Assembly: GCA_964423835.1 (NCBI GenBank)
Contig: CAYRGJ010000002.1
Coordinates: 62,001 to 126,000 of the forward strand
Length of the DNA stretch: 64,000 nt
Direction: 5' to 3'
DNA from: JAFGCL01 sp964423835
Lineage (GTDB): Bacteria > Chloroflexota > Dehalococcoidia > UBA2247 > RBG-13-53-26
Shown: piece after piece, positions 8,141 to 15,429 of the stretch
How positions within the stretch are numbered: the stretch's first letter is position 1
How the letters are laid out: each line of letters starts with the position of its first letter
Program-made: the position numbers and the translations under genes
Notes under the pieces: generated by a model
The model's input: the letters and a program-made list of their open reading frames with translations, nothing else
The model's database searches: none
What the model was told of the DNA's origin: nothing

Positions 8141-8183
8141 GCCGCTTGAGAGGGCTCCGCGTGCCGGATTCCTCTCAAGCGGC
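8141..8183. repeat. 12-bp perfect inverted repeat upstream of cdhC
   Basis: GCCGCTTGAGAG (8141-8152) and CTCTCAAGCGGC (8172-8183) are perfect complements with a 19-base loop. They sit in the 163-bp gap between the SDR and cdhC. There is no T-tract, so an RNA-processing or leader hairpin, or an operator, is more likely than a terminator. Confidence 0.6.
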
Positions 8184-8222
8184 AGATCCGGGGGCACTCG
8201 AGGCTAAGCGAAGGAGGTCAAA

Positions 8223-9584
8223 GTGAGCCAAGCAGAGACTGCGGGGGTGCAGATCCCCAAGGGCAGGGAGTACCAGTTCCCCACCGATCCGGACCATCTG
8301 TGGGATGGGTTGAGCAACATCGGCCTGGGCATTCGCTGGGTGGCGGAGGTCAAGAAGGCCGACATGCAGGTCGAGCTCTCGGGACCGAAGTGGGAGTACA
8401 AGAGCTACACCATCCTGGAGGTCATCGAGGAGCCGGGCGTCGTCCGGGACGGAGTGATGACCCTCATCGGGCCCGACATACATGAGGTTGAGCCGGGCAG
8501 CTCTTTCCCGTCGTGCTGGGACATCCGGGTCCACGGCAAGGGGATAACCCAGAGGCACCGGGAGTACATAGAGCGCCAGATGTCGATGTCGCTCCATGGC
8601 ATTGAAGGCTACATGGCCTTCGGATCGTTCGCCGCCCCCTGGATGCGCTTCAGCAAGGCCATCGTGGGGCGACTGACGTTTCCCAAGCTGTGCCAGATCA
8701 TATACGCCTTCATCAAGACCGTCATACCGCAGGTGGAAGCCATGGACTTCCGCTGGATCATCGCCTCCGAGGAGGTCGGCGGCATGAAGCTGGTCGAGCC
8801 TCTCTACAAGGTGGGCGTGCAGAGGCTGAAGGCGCAAGAGCTGGCCACCACCCTGGAGGACTCGGATGTGGACCTGTTCTACGGCTGCACCATCTGCAAG
8901 TCCCTGGCGCCCAACCACGTCTGCGTCATTACCCCGAGCCAGATCCCGTACTGCGGGATCCTCTCGTACAACGGGGCCCAGGTGACCATCGAGCTCGACC
9001 CGGAGGGCTACATCTTCCGCATGCCCAAGGGCGAGTGCAAGAACGAGGTGATGGGCAGCTACGTCGGGGTGGATGAGGCCGTATACGAGAGGTCCAACCA
9101 CCAGATCAAGCACTGCAACATATTCAGCGCCATCAAGTACCCCACCACCAACTGCGGCTGCTTCGAGGGCGCTGCGTTCTACATCCCGGAGGTGGACGGG
9201 ATCGGGGTGGCCGTTCGGCGGTACATCGGGGTGACCCCGCTGGGGGTCAAGTTCTCGCGACTGGCGGGGACGATCTCCGGCGGCTCCCAGAACCACGGCA
9301 ACAAGGGCGTGTCGGTGCGCTCCATGCAGAGCAAGACCTTCCTCAAGGGCGATGGAGGCTGGAACCGGATAGTGTGGATGCCGGCCGACCTTAAGAAGGA
9401 GGTCGCCGAATACATACCCGAGGAGATCTACGACAAGATAGCCACGGAGCAGGATGCCATCGATCCCAAGGACCTGAAGGAGTTCCTCAAGAAGAAGAAC
9501 CATCCTGTGGTGGAGAAGTACTGGAAGAACGGAGAGCCCGTGCCCTTGAAGGTGCCGCCGCCTGGCGGGGCCTGGCCGGAATAG
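8223..9584 (+). CDS. cdhC: Acetyl-CoA synthase beta subunit (CdhC/AcsB)
   Basis: ACS joins a methyl group, CO and CoA at its Ni-Ni-[4Fe-4S] A-cluster, or runs the reverse reaction. This 453-residue protein is the short archaeal-type CdhC, without the CODH-binding N-terminal domain of bacterial AcsB. All A-cluster ligands are present: Cys222-x2-Cys225-x8-Cys234-x9-Cys244 for the cubane and bridging sites, and Cys311-Gly-Cys313 for the distal nickel. The flanking segments FYGCTICKSLAPNHVC and FYIPEVDGIG are strongly conserved. It starts with GTG behind AAGGAGG. No methyl-donating corrinoid subunits (CdhD/CdhE) are in the window, which is unusual. Confidence 0.93.
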   Translation: MSQAETAGVQIPKGREYQFPTDPDHLWDGLSNIGLGIRWVAEVKKADMQVELSGPKWEYKSYTILEVIEEPGVVRDGVMTLIGPDIHEVEPGSSFPSCWDIRVHGKGITQRHREYIERQMSMSLHGIEGYMAFGSFAAPWMRFSKAIVGRLTFPKLCQIIYAFIKTVIPQVEAMDFRWIIASEEVGGMKLVEPLYKVGVQRLKAQELATTLEDSDVDLFYGCTICKSLAPNHVCVITPSQIPYCGILSYNGAQVTIELDPEGYIFRMPKGECKNEVMGSYVGVDEAVYERSNHQIKHCNIFSAIKYPTTNCGCFEGAAFYIPEVDGIGVAVRRYIGVTPLGVKFSRLAGTISGGSQNHGNKGVSVRSMQSKTFLKGDGGWNRIVWMPADLKKEVAEYIPEEIYDKIATEQDAIDPKDLKEFLKKKNHPVVEKYWKNGEPVPLKVPPPGGAWPE

Positions 9585-9600
9585 ATAGCCGAGGTGAATG

Positions 9601-9816
9601 ATGAGTGAACAGCTGTGTGGCGTCTGCCAGAAGAAGCCTGCTGAGCAGAAGTGCAATGTCTGCGGGGTCCCGCTGTGTGCCGAGTGCGTCAAGGAGGTGG
9701 TCGTGGAGAACCCCGGCCAGAGAGTGCTGGGGGTGCTTACCAGCCCCTTGAAGTCGGGCGTGAAGAAGCAGAGGGTCTGCGAGACGTGCATGAAGGAAGT
9801 GGACTTCGTTGACTAA
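9601..9816 (+). CDS. Small zinc-ribbon protein
   Basis: The 71-residue protein contains four CxxC pairs: CGVC (residues 6-9), CNVC, CAEC and CETC near the C-terminus. Such spacing usually binds two zinc ions or an Fe-S cluster in a B-box-like knuckle. ATG 9601 is preferred over ATG 9598 because GAGGTG lies at a normal distance from it. It lies 16 bp after cdhC, which suggests an assembly or electron-transfer role with the ACS-like complex. No specific family is recognised. Confidence 0.7.
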   Translation: MSEQLCGVCQKKPAEQKCNVCGVPLCAECVKEVVVENPGQRVLGVLTSPLKSGVKKQRVCETCMKEVDFVD

Positions 9817-9871
9817 GGTCGCTGCGGGTCGGCGGGCAGAGGGATACCGCGCCGGGTCTGGTTGAGACTGC

Positions 9872-9907
9872 GGGAGGTTCCGGCATCTGGAATGGCCGGG
9901 ACCTCCC
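9872..9907. repeat. 13-bp hairpin between zinc-ribbon gene and cdhA-like gene
   Basis: GGGAGGTTCCGGC (9872-9884) pairs with GCCGGGACCTCCC (9895-9907) with one G-T mismatch and a 10-base loop. It lies in the 145-bp gap before the CdhA-like gene. There is no T-tract. It could be an RNA-stability or processing element that sets unequal expression within the operon. Confidence 0.5.
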
Positions 9908-9961
9908 TCCATTACCGGCCGGTGCCGGCCCGGGTGATCGAGAATTGTGAAGGAGAGAGCC

Positions 9962-12493
9962 GTGAAGGATAAGGAAGACAGGATCGCCAACGTAGGATCC
10001 CTGAAGGTGCCCATATCCAGTGTGGTGCGCGACGCTCGCGGCCATGAAGACGAGATCATGGAGATAGTGGAAAACGACTTCGTCGAAGGGCGCCACAGCA
10101 ACTTCGGCGGATGGATACATCTGCTGCCCGACGCCGCGGATGTGGCCGAGCTGGACCGCGGCCTTCTGTCCCGGTGCGAGCCCCTGTATACGCAGCCCAA
10201 AGGAACCTGCACCGATTGCGAGCTCGGGCCCTGCGACCTCCAGAAGGCGGCTGGCAAGTGCGGCCTGGCGATGGAGTCCTTCCAGGGCCGCCTCAGCCTG
10301 CGCAAGGCCTGCCGCGGCCTCATGACCCAGACGGTGGCCAGCCGGCAGCTGCTGACATATGCTCTCAAGCTGCACCCGGAGGATACCGGGGTCAGCATGG
10401 GTGAGATACTCAACATCCAGGACCAGGCACCGACCATCACCGTCCTGGCCGGCATACAGATCAAGACCCTCAAGGACGTGGCCCGGGCCCAGGCGTACGC
10501 GGAAGAGCAGCTGGCCAAGCTCTTCCAGGCCAGCTACTCCGGCACCGGCTCAGCCATGGACTTCGAGAGCATGGTGCTGCACGCCGGATCAGTCCTGATG
10601 CTGGCCATGGGCGTGGCCGAGATGCTGAAGATATCCTGCTACGGCTTCATCAGCGCCGCCAACGAAGAGCTGGAGACCATCGAGCAGTTCCCGCCGGCCA
10701 CCCTGGCCGCCGGCTGGGCCTCTATCGAGGCCGGGAAGCCGGTCATGGCCTTCGTCGGCGACGATTTCCTGCCGGCCTGGTGCGCCATCGAATACATGAA
10801 GAAGAACGAGTTGACCGACAAGATAGAGGTCTGCGGCATGGGCTCGGCCGGCGACGATATCGTCCGGTTCTACGAGCGCGGCCGGATCGTGGCCCCCATG
10901 GTCAGGTCGACCAAGGCCGTGCGCAACGGGGTATTCGACGTGCTGGTGGTCAGCCCGGGCTGCACCCCGCTGGACCTCGTGTCCGAGGCGGAGCGCGTGG
11001 GCACCAGCGTCATCTGGGTGGGAGCCAACGGCGTTGATGGCCTGGCAGACAGCACCGATGAAGCCTCCGACAAGATCGTGAAATCCCTCCTGGGCGGCGC
11101 CAAAGCGGCCTGGATCAGGGACGTGGAGAAGGCCGGAGAGGTGGCCGTCAAGGTGGCCCAGGGCCTGAAGAGGACCGGGAGCCCCATCATCCCCGATGCC
11201 GAGGCCATCAAGCAGTGCCAGGGGCACAAGCAGGATTGCGATCTCTGCTCCAGCGTCTGCCCCGTCAACCTGCCGGTGGCCAGCGCCGTGCGGCAGCTGG
11301 CCGGCGGCGACTGGAAGGGCTTCGCCGAGGTGGAGAGAGGCTGCAACTTCTGCGGGCGGTGCGACGAGGTCTGTCCCAGCAAGGTCCACCTGCGGGACAT
11401 CATAGTGTCGGCCGAGAGGAAGCAGGCGGCACAGGACAAGTACCTCATGAGGCGCGGCCGCGGCCCCTTCTCCATCACCGAGCTGCTGCAGTCCGCCTTC
11501 GCCGTGGGCTGGGGCAGCATCCCGGCCATGGTGACCATGTACGGCTGCGGCGATGCCCACAAGGACGAGCTGGCCTGGATAGCCGACGAGCTGCTCAATG
11601 GCGGCTACATGTGCTTCACCGCCGGCTGCGGGGCGGCCGAGATGGCCCGGTCCTTCAACCCGGCCAAGAAGAAGTTCCTCATGCAGCAGTACAACGCCAC
11701 GGCTGCGGCCCGCAACCTGGTGAACTGCGGCAGCTGCTCCGGCATCTGCCACTCGGTGCCCATGTACATGATGCTGCGGCCCTCGGGCGGCATCTCCCTC
11801 TACGGCAACCTGCCCCCACTGGGAGACTCCATCTTCCTCGGCGGCGCCCAGTCAGTGATCATCTGGGGGGCCCTCCCGGACAGGATGTACGCGGTGGCCG
11901 CGGCCTGGGCGCGAATGGGCTCGACCGTCATCGTGGGGCCGGCATCATCACTGGGGTGGAACCGGTATCTGACCGGTGACCGGTATGACCGCAGCAAGTG
12001 GTGGGTCTATCACGGCGAGACTGGCGAGAAGCGCGAGGTGGAGCCGGTCAAAGAGCACCTCATCGTGCCGGTGGAGACCAAGGAAGAAGCGCTGACTATG
12101 CTGGCCCGGTCGGTGATCAACGTGAAGGACTACCGGGAGAGCCGGCTGACGCACCTGGAGGTGCTCATTGACTTCTACGATCGCTTCTATGGCCAGCTCC
12201 CTGAGGACTGGCAGTTGTTCGTCCGGTCGGACTTCGAGCTGCCGCCGCGCCACCGGCGGCGCGTGGTCAACCTGCTGGGCAAGGAGCACGGCTGGTCCGC
12301 GGACGGCATGAAGCTGACCAAGGCCAAGCACCGCGATGGCCGGGTGATGAACATGTCGGAGTTCGCCGCCAGCTACGGCATGGAGCAGGGCATCTACAGC
12401 ACCAGGCTGGTCAGCCAGACACCCCTGCGCCTGAGAGACAAGGTCCGCGCCGCGGCGGAGCAGGCCCGGGAGAAATCCGAGAAGGGCCAGTAG
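9962..12493 (+). CDS. CdhA-like CODH alpha subunit lacking C-cluster ligands
   Basis: The 843-residue protein follows archaeal CdhA end to end. It has an N-terminal Fe-S motif (CTDCELGPC near residue 83), two inserted ferredoxin motifs (CDLCSSVC and CNFCGRCDEVC, residues about 426-472) and the conserved C-terminal domain. By-eye alignment to CdhA shows a damaged Ni-Fe C-cluster. The His of IGHNVAG is Asp267, the CC pair of GGLCCTA is Gly294-Ser295, and the CHSAHGRH proton relay near residue 120 is lost. The Cys residues at about 334, 529, 556 and 592 remain. Ordinary CO/CO2 interconversion is therefore unlikely. I chose GTG 9962, six bases after AGGAG, over GTG 9947. Confidence 0.85.
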   Translation: MKDKEDRIANVGSLKVPISSVVRDARGHEDEIMEIVENDFVEGRHSNFGGWIHLLPDAADVAELDRGLLSRCEPLYTQPKGTCTDCELGPCDLQKAAGKCGLAMESFQGRLSLRKACRGLMTQTVASRQLLTYALKLHPEDTGVSMGEILNIQDQAPTITVLAGIQIKTLKDVARAQAYAEEQLAKLFQASYSGTGSAMDFESMVLHAGSVLMLAMGVAEMLKISCYGFISAANEELETIEQFPPATLAAGWASIEAGKPVMAFVGDDFLPAWCAIEYMKKNELTDKIEVCGMGSAGDDIVRFYERGRIVAPMVRSTKAVRNGVFDVLVVSPGCTPLDLVSEAERVGTSVIWVGANGVDGLADSTDEASDKIVKSLLGGAKAAWIRDVEKAGEVAVKVAQGLKRTGSPIIPDAEAIKQCQGHKQDCDLCSSVCPVNLPVASAVRQLAGGDWKGFAEVERGCNFCGRCDEVCPSKVHLRDIIVSAERKQAAQDKYLMRRGRGPFSITELLQSAFAVGWGSIPAMVTMYGCGDAHKDELAWIADELLNGGYMCFTAGCGAAEMARSFNPAKKKFLMQQYNATAAARNLVNCGSCSGICHSVPMYMMLRPSGGISLYGNLPPLGDSIFLGGAQSVIIWGALPDRMYAVAAAWARMGSTVIVGPASSLGWNRYLTGDRYDRSKWWVYHGETGEKREVEPVKEHLIVPVETKEEALTMLARSVINVKDYRESRLTHLEVLIDFYDRFYGQLPEDWQLFVRSDFELPPRHRRRVVNLLGKEHGWSADGMKLTKAKHRDGRVMNMSEFAASYGMEQGIYSTRLVSQTPLRLRDKVRAAAEQAREKSEKGQ

Positions 12494-12521
12494 CGCCCGG
12501 ACGGCGCATTCAGAGCATAGG

Positions 12522-12549
12522 GCGGCGCCCCCGTGATCGGGGGCGCCGC
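12522..12549 (+). terminator. GC-rich hairpin after the cdhA-like gene
   Basis: GCGGCGCCCCC (12522-12532) and GGGGGCGCCGC (12539-12549) form a perfect 11-bp stem with a six-base loop, 29 bp after the cdhA-like stop. The following TGGCTTTCTG is only weakly T-rich, so termination is probable but not textbook. Confidence 0.65.
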
Positions 12550-12668
12550 TGGCTTTCTGCCGCAGCCTGTTGCCCACACCAGCGAACCCGGCGCTCCCGG
12601 CAGATGCCGATTACCGGCGCTCCGTGCTATGATGTCCTCAGTTGCGCAGTGCGTCAGGGGGTGAAAGC

Positions 12669-13214
12669 ATGAGAGTAGTCGGCATCTGCGGCTCGCCGCG
12701 CAAGGGCAACACCGAATGGATGCTGAGGAGGCTGCTGGAGGAGGTCGCCGGAAGGGGCATCGAGACACAGCTCATCCTGCTTCGCGAGAAGCAGATCGAG
12801 ATGTGCGACGGCTGCCTCGGCTGCGAGGCGGGGGGCACCAAGCGCAAGGGCACCTGCCATGTCCGGGATGACATGCAGCAGATATACCCGATACTGATGG
12901 AGGCGGACGGCTTTGCCCTGGGCACGCCGGTCTACTTCGACATGCTGTCCGGCCTGATGAAGAACTTCATGGACCGCACCTGCCCCATCTGGCCGTACCT
13001 GCGATCGAAGCCGGTGGTGGGGCTGGCCGTGGCTGAGGCCGGGATTGGGCAGGCCATAGCCAATCTCAAGGCCTATGCCGGGATCTGCAGCATGCGCTGG
13101 GCCGGACAGGCGACGGCGCTGGCCAAGCTGCCCAGGCAGGTGGCCAGGGACCCGGAGGTGGAGCTGCGGTTGAAGCGGCTGGCGGGCCGGCTGGCCCGGG
13201 CGCTCGGAGACTAG
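12669..13214 (+). CDS. NADPH-dependent FMN reductase / iron-sulfur flavoprotein family
   Basis: The 181-residue protein has the flavodoxin-fold phosphate loop GSPRKGNTEWM at residues 8-18. A cysteine-containing stretch CDGCLGC follows near residues 41-47, and GTPVYFDMLSGLMKNFMDR is the family FMN-binding loop. The CxxCxxC-type spacing suggests an Fe-S cluster as in archaeal iron-sulfur flavoproteins, but the motif is not complete enough to be sure. The start is the ATG after GGGGGTG; a TATGAT box lies at 12628-12633. It could pass electrons for the neighbouring Fe-S enzymes. Confidence 0.8.
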   Translation: MRVVGICGSPRKGNTEWMLRRLLEEVAGRGIETQLILLREKQIEMCDGCLGCEAGGTKRKGTCHVRDDMQQIYPILMEADGFALGTPVYFDMLSGLMKNFMDRTCPIWPYLRSKPVVGLAVAEAGIGQAIANLKAYAGICSMRWAGQATALAKLPRQVARDPEVELRLKRLAGRLARALGD

Positions 13215-13253
13215 GGCGCCTGGCCTCGAGATCAGGAATCCAGGCTGCGCCGC

Positions 13254-13748
13254 CTAGTCCTCTTCTTCCTCTTCCTCGGCCTTCACCAGATCGATGGCCG
13301 AGAACGGGCACTTCTCGGCGCACAGGTTGCAGATGTCCAGCCCCGGCGTGGCCCGCTTGCAGCTCTTCCACTCCACCACGTCCAGGCGGCCGTCAACGAC
13401 CTTGAGCGGCGGCGGCACTGCCGGGCGCTGGGAGTAGCGTCCGCCCTTGGTGATGGTGGTCAGGGCCCGGTTGCAGACGGTCACGCAGTCGCCGCAGCCG
13501 GTGCACCTGGTCCTGTCCAACACGTGGTCCGTGCCCTTTATGCGCTCGCCCTCCCCGAAGAGGTCCTTCAGTATGGCCAGCGATTCGGCGAACTCCGGCG
13601 CGAGCAGGGGGGGACAGTCCTCCGGCCGTTTGCTGCGGCTGATGAGGTCGAAGGCGAAGGCGTAGCACCCCGCCGAGCCGCACTTCTTGCAGTTGGTCCG
13701 CGGCAGCGCCCTCAGTATCTGGAGCGGCTGCAGGTCTCTCTTAGGCAT
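13254..13748 (-). CDS. Corrinoid-protein-type Fe-S domain fused to 2[4Fe-4S] ferredoxin
   Basis: The 164-residue protein joins two modules. Residues 16-48 (LPRTNCKKCGSAGC, then a Cys at about 45) match the small [4Fe-4S] domain at the N-terminus of the corrinoid Fe-S protein large subunit (CdhE/AcsC), which activates its cobalt. Residues 82-150 hold ferredoxin motifs CTGCGDCVTVC and CNLCAEKCP plus an extra Cys at 130. The tail is a run of Glu/Asp. It overlaps the fwdD-like stop by eight bases and is the last gene of the minus-strand operon. An electron-transfer or cobalt-reactivation role is inferred. Confidence 0.8.
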   Translation of the reverse strand: MPKRDLQPLQILRALPRTNCKKCGSAGCYAFAFDLISRSKRPEDCPPLLAPEFAESLAILKDLFGEGERIKGTDHVLDRTRCTGCGDCVTVCNRALTTITKGGRYSQRPAVPPPLKVVDGRLDVVEWKSCKRATPGLDICNLCAEKCPFSAIDLVKAEEEEEED

Positions 13749-14139
13749 GGTCCCTTATCACCATGAGGTCTCCGACCGGCGTAACATCCTGCTCCGCGGC
13801 CGCGGCCCGCACGGCCATATGCCGGGGCGGCCACACCCCCCGGCCTGCCTCGCCCTGCGCCAACCTGTTCGTATACAGGCTCCACGGCATCAGCGCCATG
13901 CCTGCCTGGACCGAGGCCTCGGGCCGGGCCACCACTACCACCGACGCCGCCGGTCCGGTGATCTCCACCCGGCCGCCGGGCTTCAACCCCAGCTTCTCCA
14001 TGTCCGCCTTGGCCAGCCGCACCACGGCGGCCTTCTTCTGGTAGCCCTCTCCCCATCCGTCCGTCAGGCTCACGACGGGTAGATAAGCATCGTCATGGAC
14101 CACCAGCGTCAGGCTCAGGCCCTCCTGAGGCGAGGTCAT
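13741..14139 (-). CDS. fwdD: FwdD-like molybdopterin-dinucleotide-binding subunit
   Basis: The 132-residue protein is a beta-barrel of the molydop-binding type. It begins LTLVVHDDAYL and contains YQKKAAVVRLAKADMEKLGLKPG, the usual pattern in FwdD and in the C-terminal domain of DMSO-reductase-family enzymes. It would clamp the second pterin dinucleotide of the FwdB-like subunit. Its ATG overlaps the fwdB-like stop by four bases (ATGA) and has an AGAAGG-type site upstream; an in-frame start 27 bases further upstream is less likely. Confidence 0.78.
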   Translation of the reverse strand: MTSPQEGLSLTLVVHDDAYLPVVSLTDGWGEGYQKKAAVVRLAKADMEKLGLKPGGRVEITGPAASVVVVARPEASVQAGMALMPWSLYTNRLAQGEAGRGVWPPRHMAVRAAAAEQDVTPVGDLMVIRDHA

Positions 14140-15425
14140 GGCTGCACCTTCTCCAGCAGCAGCCACAGCGCCGCCTCCTCGCTCAGAGACGATCCCGGGG
14201 CCGGCGCCCCATGGGATGCCAGGGCACCATCCTCGACAGGGTCTGCCAGGGCGATCCGGTCCCCGTCCATGCGCACCAGGGTGCCGCCCGAGTCTACCCC
14301 GGGCACTCCCACCGGCACCACCACATCGGCCGCCTCCGTGGTGAGCGTCGGGAAATGGTCCAGGCAGATGATGCTGATGTTCGCGCCCCGCGTCCGGTCC
14401 AGGAGCGATTGCGGCAGCGTCGAGAAGGGGTCGGAGCCCACGATCAGGATGCAGGTGGCAGCCTGCTCCCGGACCTGCTCGGCGAACGAGAACTCCCGTC
14501 CGCCGGCGTGCCGCCCGGAGCCGTCAGCGGCGGCAAAGCTCACTGAGTTGACATAACCCGTCAGCTCGTAGAGCTGCCGGGCAAACCCAATCATGCTCGT
14601 CTCCACGATCATGGGGATGACGGCCATCCTGACCGACTGGCCCAGCATGCGGACCATGCGGGTGAAGGCCTCCAGGTCGCCGTCCAGCGCCTGCGCCAGG
14701 CCCAGGCCGCAGAGCAGCGTGCAGAAGCGGGACTTTCGGATCAGCTCCGAGAGCTGCCCCGCCTGGCCGTCCGGCGGCAGCTCGCCCAGGACCCCCGCTA
14801 TCAGGTCCCGGTCTTCTCCCGGCTTGATGCGGAGGGCAGGCTTGGACATGGCGGTGAGCTCCGTCTGCCGGACATCGACCGTAGCCAGCGTGACCTGCGG
14901 GTACCACCCGGCAGGGTTAAACTCCGAGTAGGCATAGTAGGTGTGCCGGGACAGGTGCCGGGGGTGGGTAGCGGTGGGGTTGGCCCCCCAGTAGAGCAGC
15001 AGGTCGGCCTTGTCCTTCACCTCGGACAGCGAGCAGGAGGGAAGCTCCTTCCTGACGATGCGCTCGATGAACGGCCCCCAGGCGAACGAAGAGGCTCCGT
15101 CGATGGCGGCCCCCAGCTTCCGCGCCAGCTCGATGGCCACCGCCTGCGCCTCCAGGGTGGAGCTGTCCAGGCCGAAGATCAGGCGGCGCTCGGCCTTCGA
15201 GAGGAGCCGGGCCGCCTCGTCGATAGCATCCTCGGGGGAGCAGGCCTGGCGGCGGATGCGGCCGGCAGCGCGGCGCGCGGGACCGAAAGCGGCCTGCAGG
15301 TAGGCCGCGCCCCTGGCGCAGGCGTTTTCGATGCGGCCGGGTACGCCCGAATCCACCCCGAGCTGGACCACAACATCGTCGCAGAGGCAGCCGCACCCGG
15401 TGCAGACCAGCGTCCTTGAGCTCAT
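14136..15425 (-). CDS. fwdB: FwdB-like formylmethanofuran dehydrogenase subunit, active-site Cys replaced
   Basis: FwdB carries a [4Fe-4S] cluster and a tungsto/molybdopterin that reduces CO2 to formate. The 429-residue length fits. The cluster ligands appear as Cys8, Cys11 and Cys15 (CTGCGCLCDD) with Cys36 in ENACARG. YWGANPTATHPRH near residue 145 and the pterin-binding C-terminal half are recognisable. In methanogen FwdB the metal-binding Cys118-His119 lie in a CHGPS motif; here the aligned segment reads AWGPF (Ala115, Trp116). FwdA and FwdC, which take formate to formylmethanofuran, are absent. It may be a related oxidoreductase or an electron-transfer subunit. Confidence 0.8.
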   Translation of the reverse strand: MSSRTLVCTGCGCLCDDVVVQLGVDSGVPGRIENACARGAAYLQAAFGPARRAAGRIRRQACSPEDAIDEAARLLSKAERRLIFGLDSSTLEAQAVAIELARKLGAAIDGASSFAWGPFIERIVRKELPSCSLSEVKDKADLLLYWGANPTATHPRHLSRHTYYAYSEFNPAGWYPQVTLATVDVRQTELTAMSKPALRIKPGEDRDLIAGVLGELPPDGQAGQLSELIRKSRFCTLLCGLGLAQALDGDLEAFTRMVRMLGQSVRMAVIPMIVETSMIGFARQLYELTGYVNSVSFAAADGSGRHAGGREFSFAEQVREQAATCILIVGSDPFSTLPQSLLDRTRGANISIICLDHFPTLTTEAADVVVPVGVPGVDSGGTLVRMDGDRIALADPVEDGALASHGAPAPGSSLSEEAALWLLLEKVQP

Positions 15426-15429
15426 GCCC

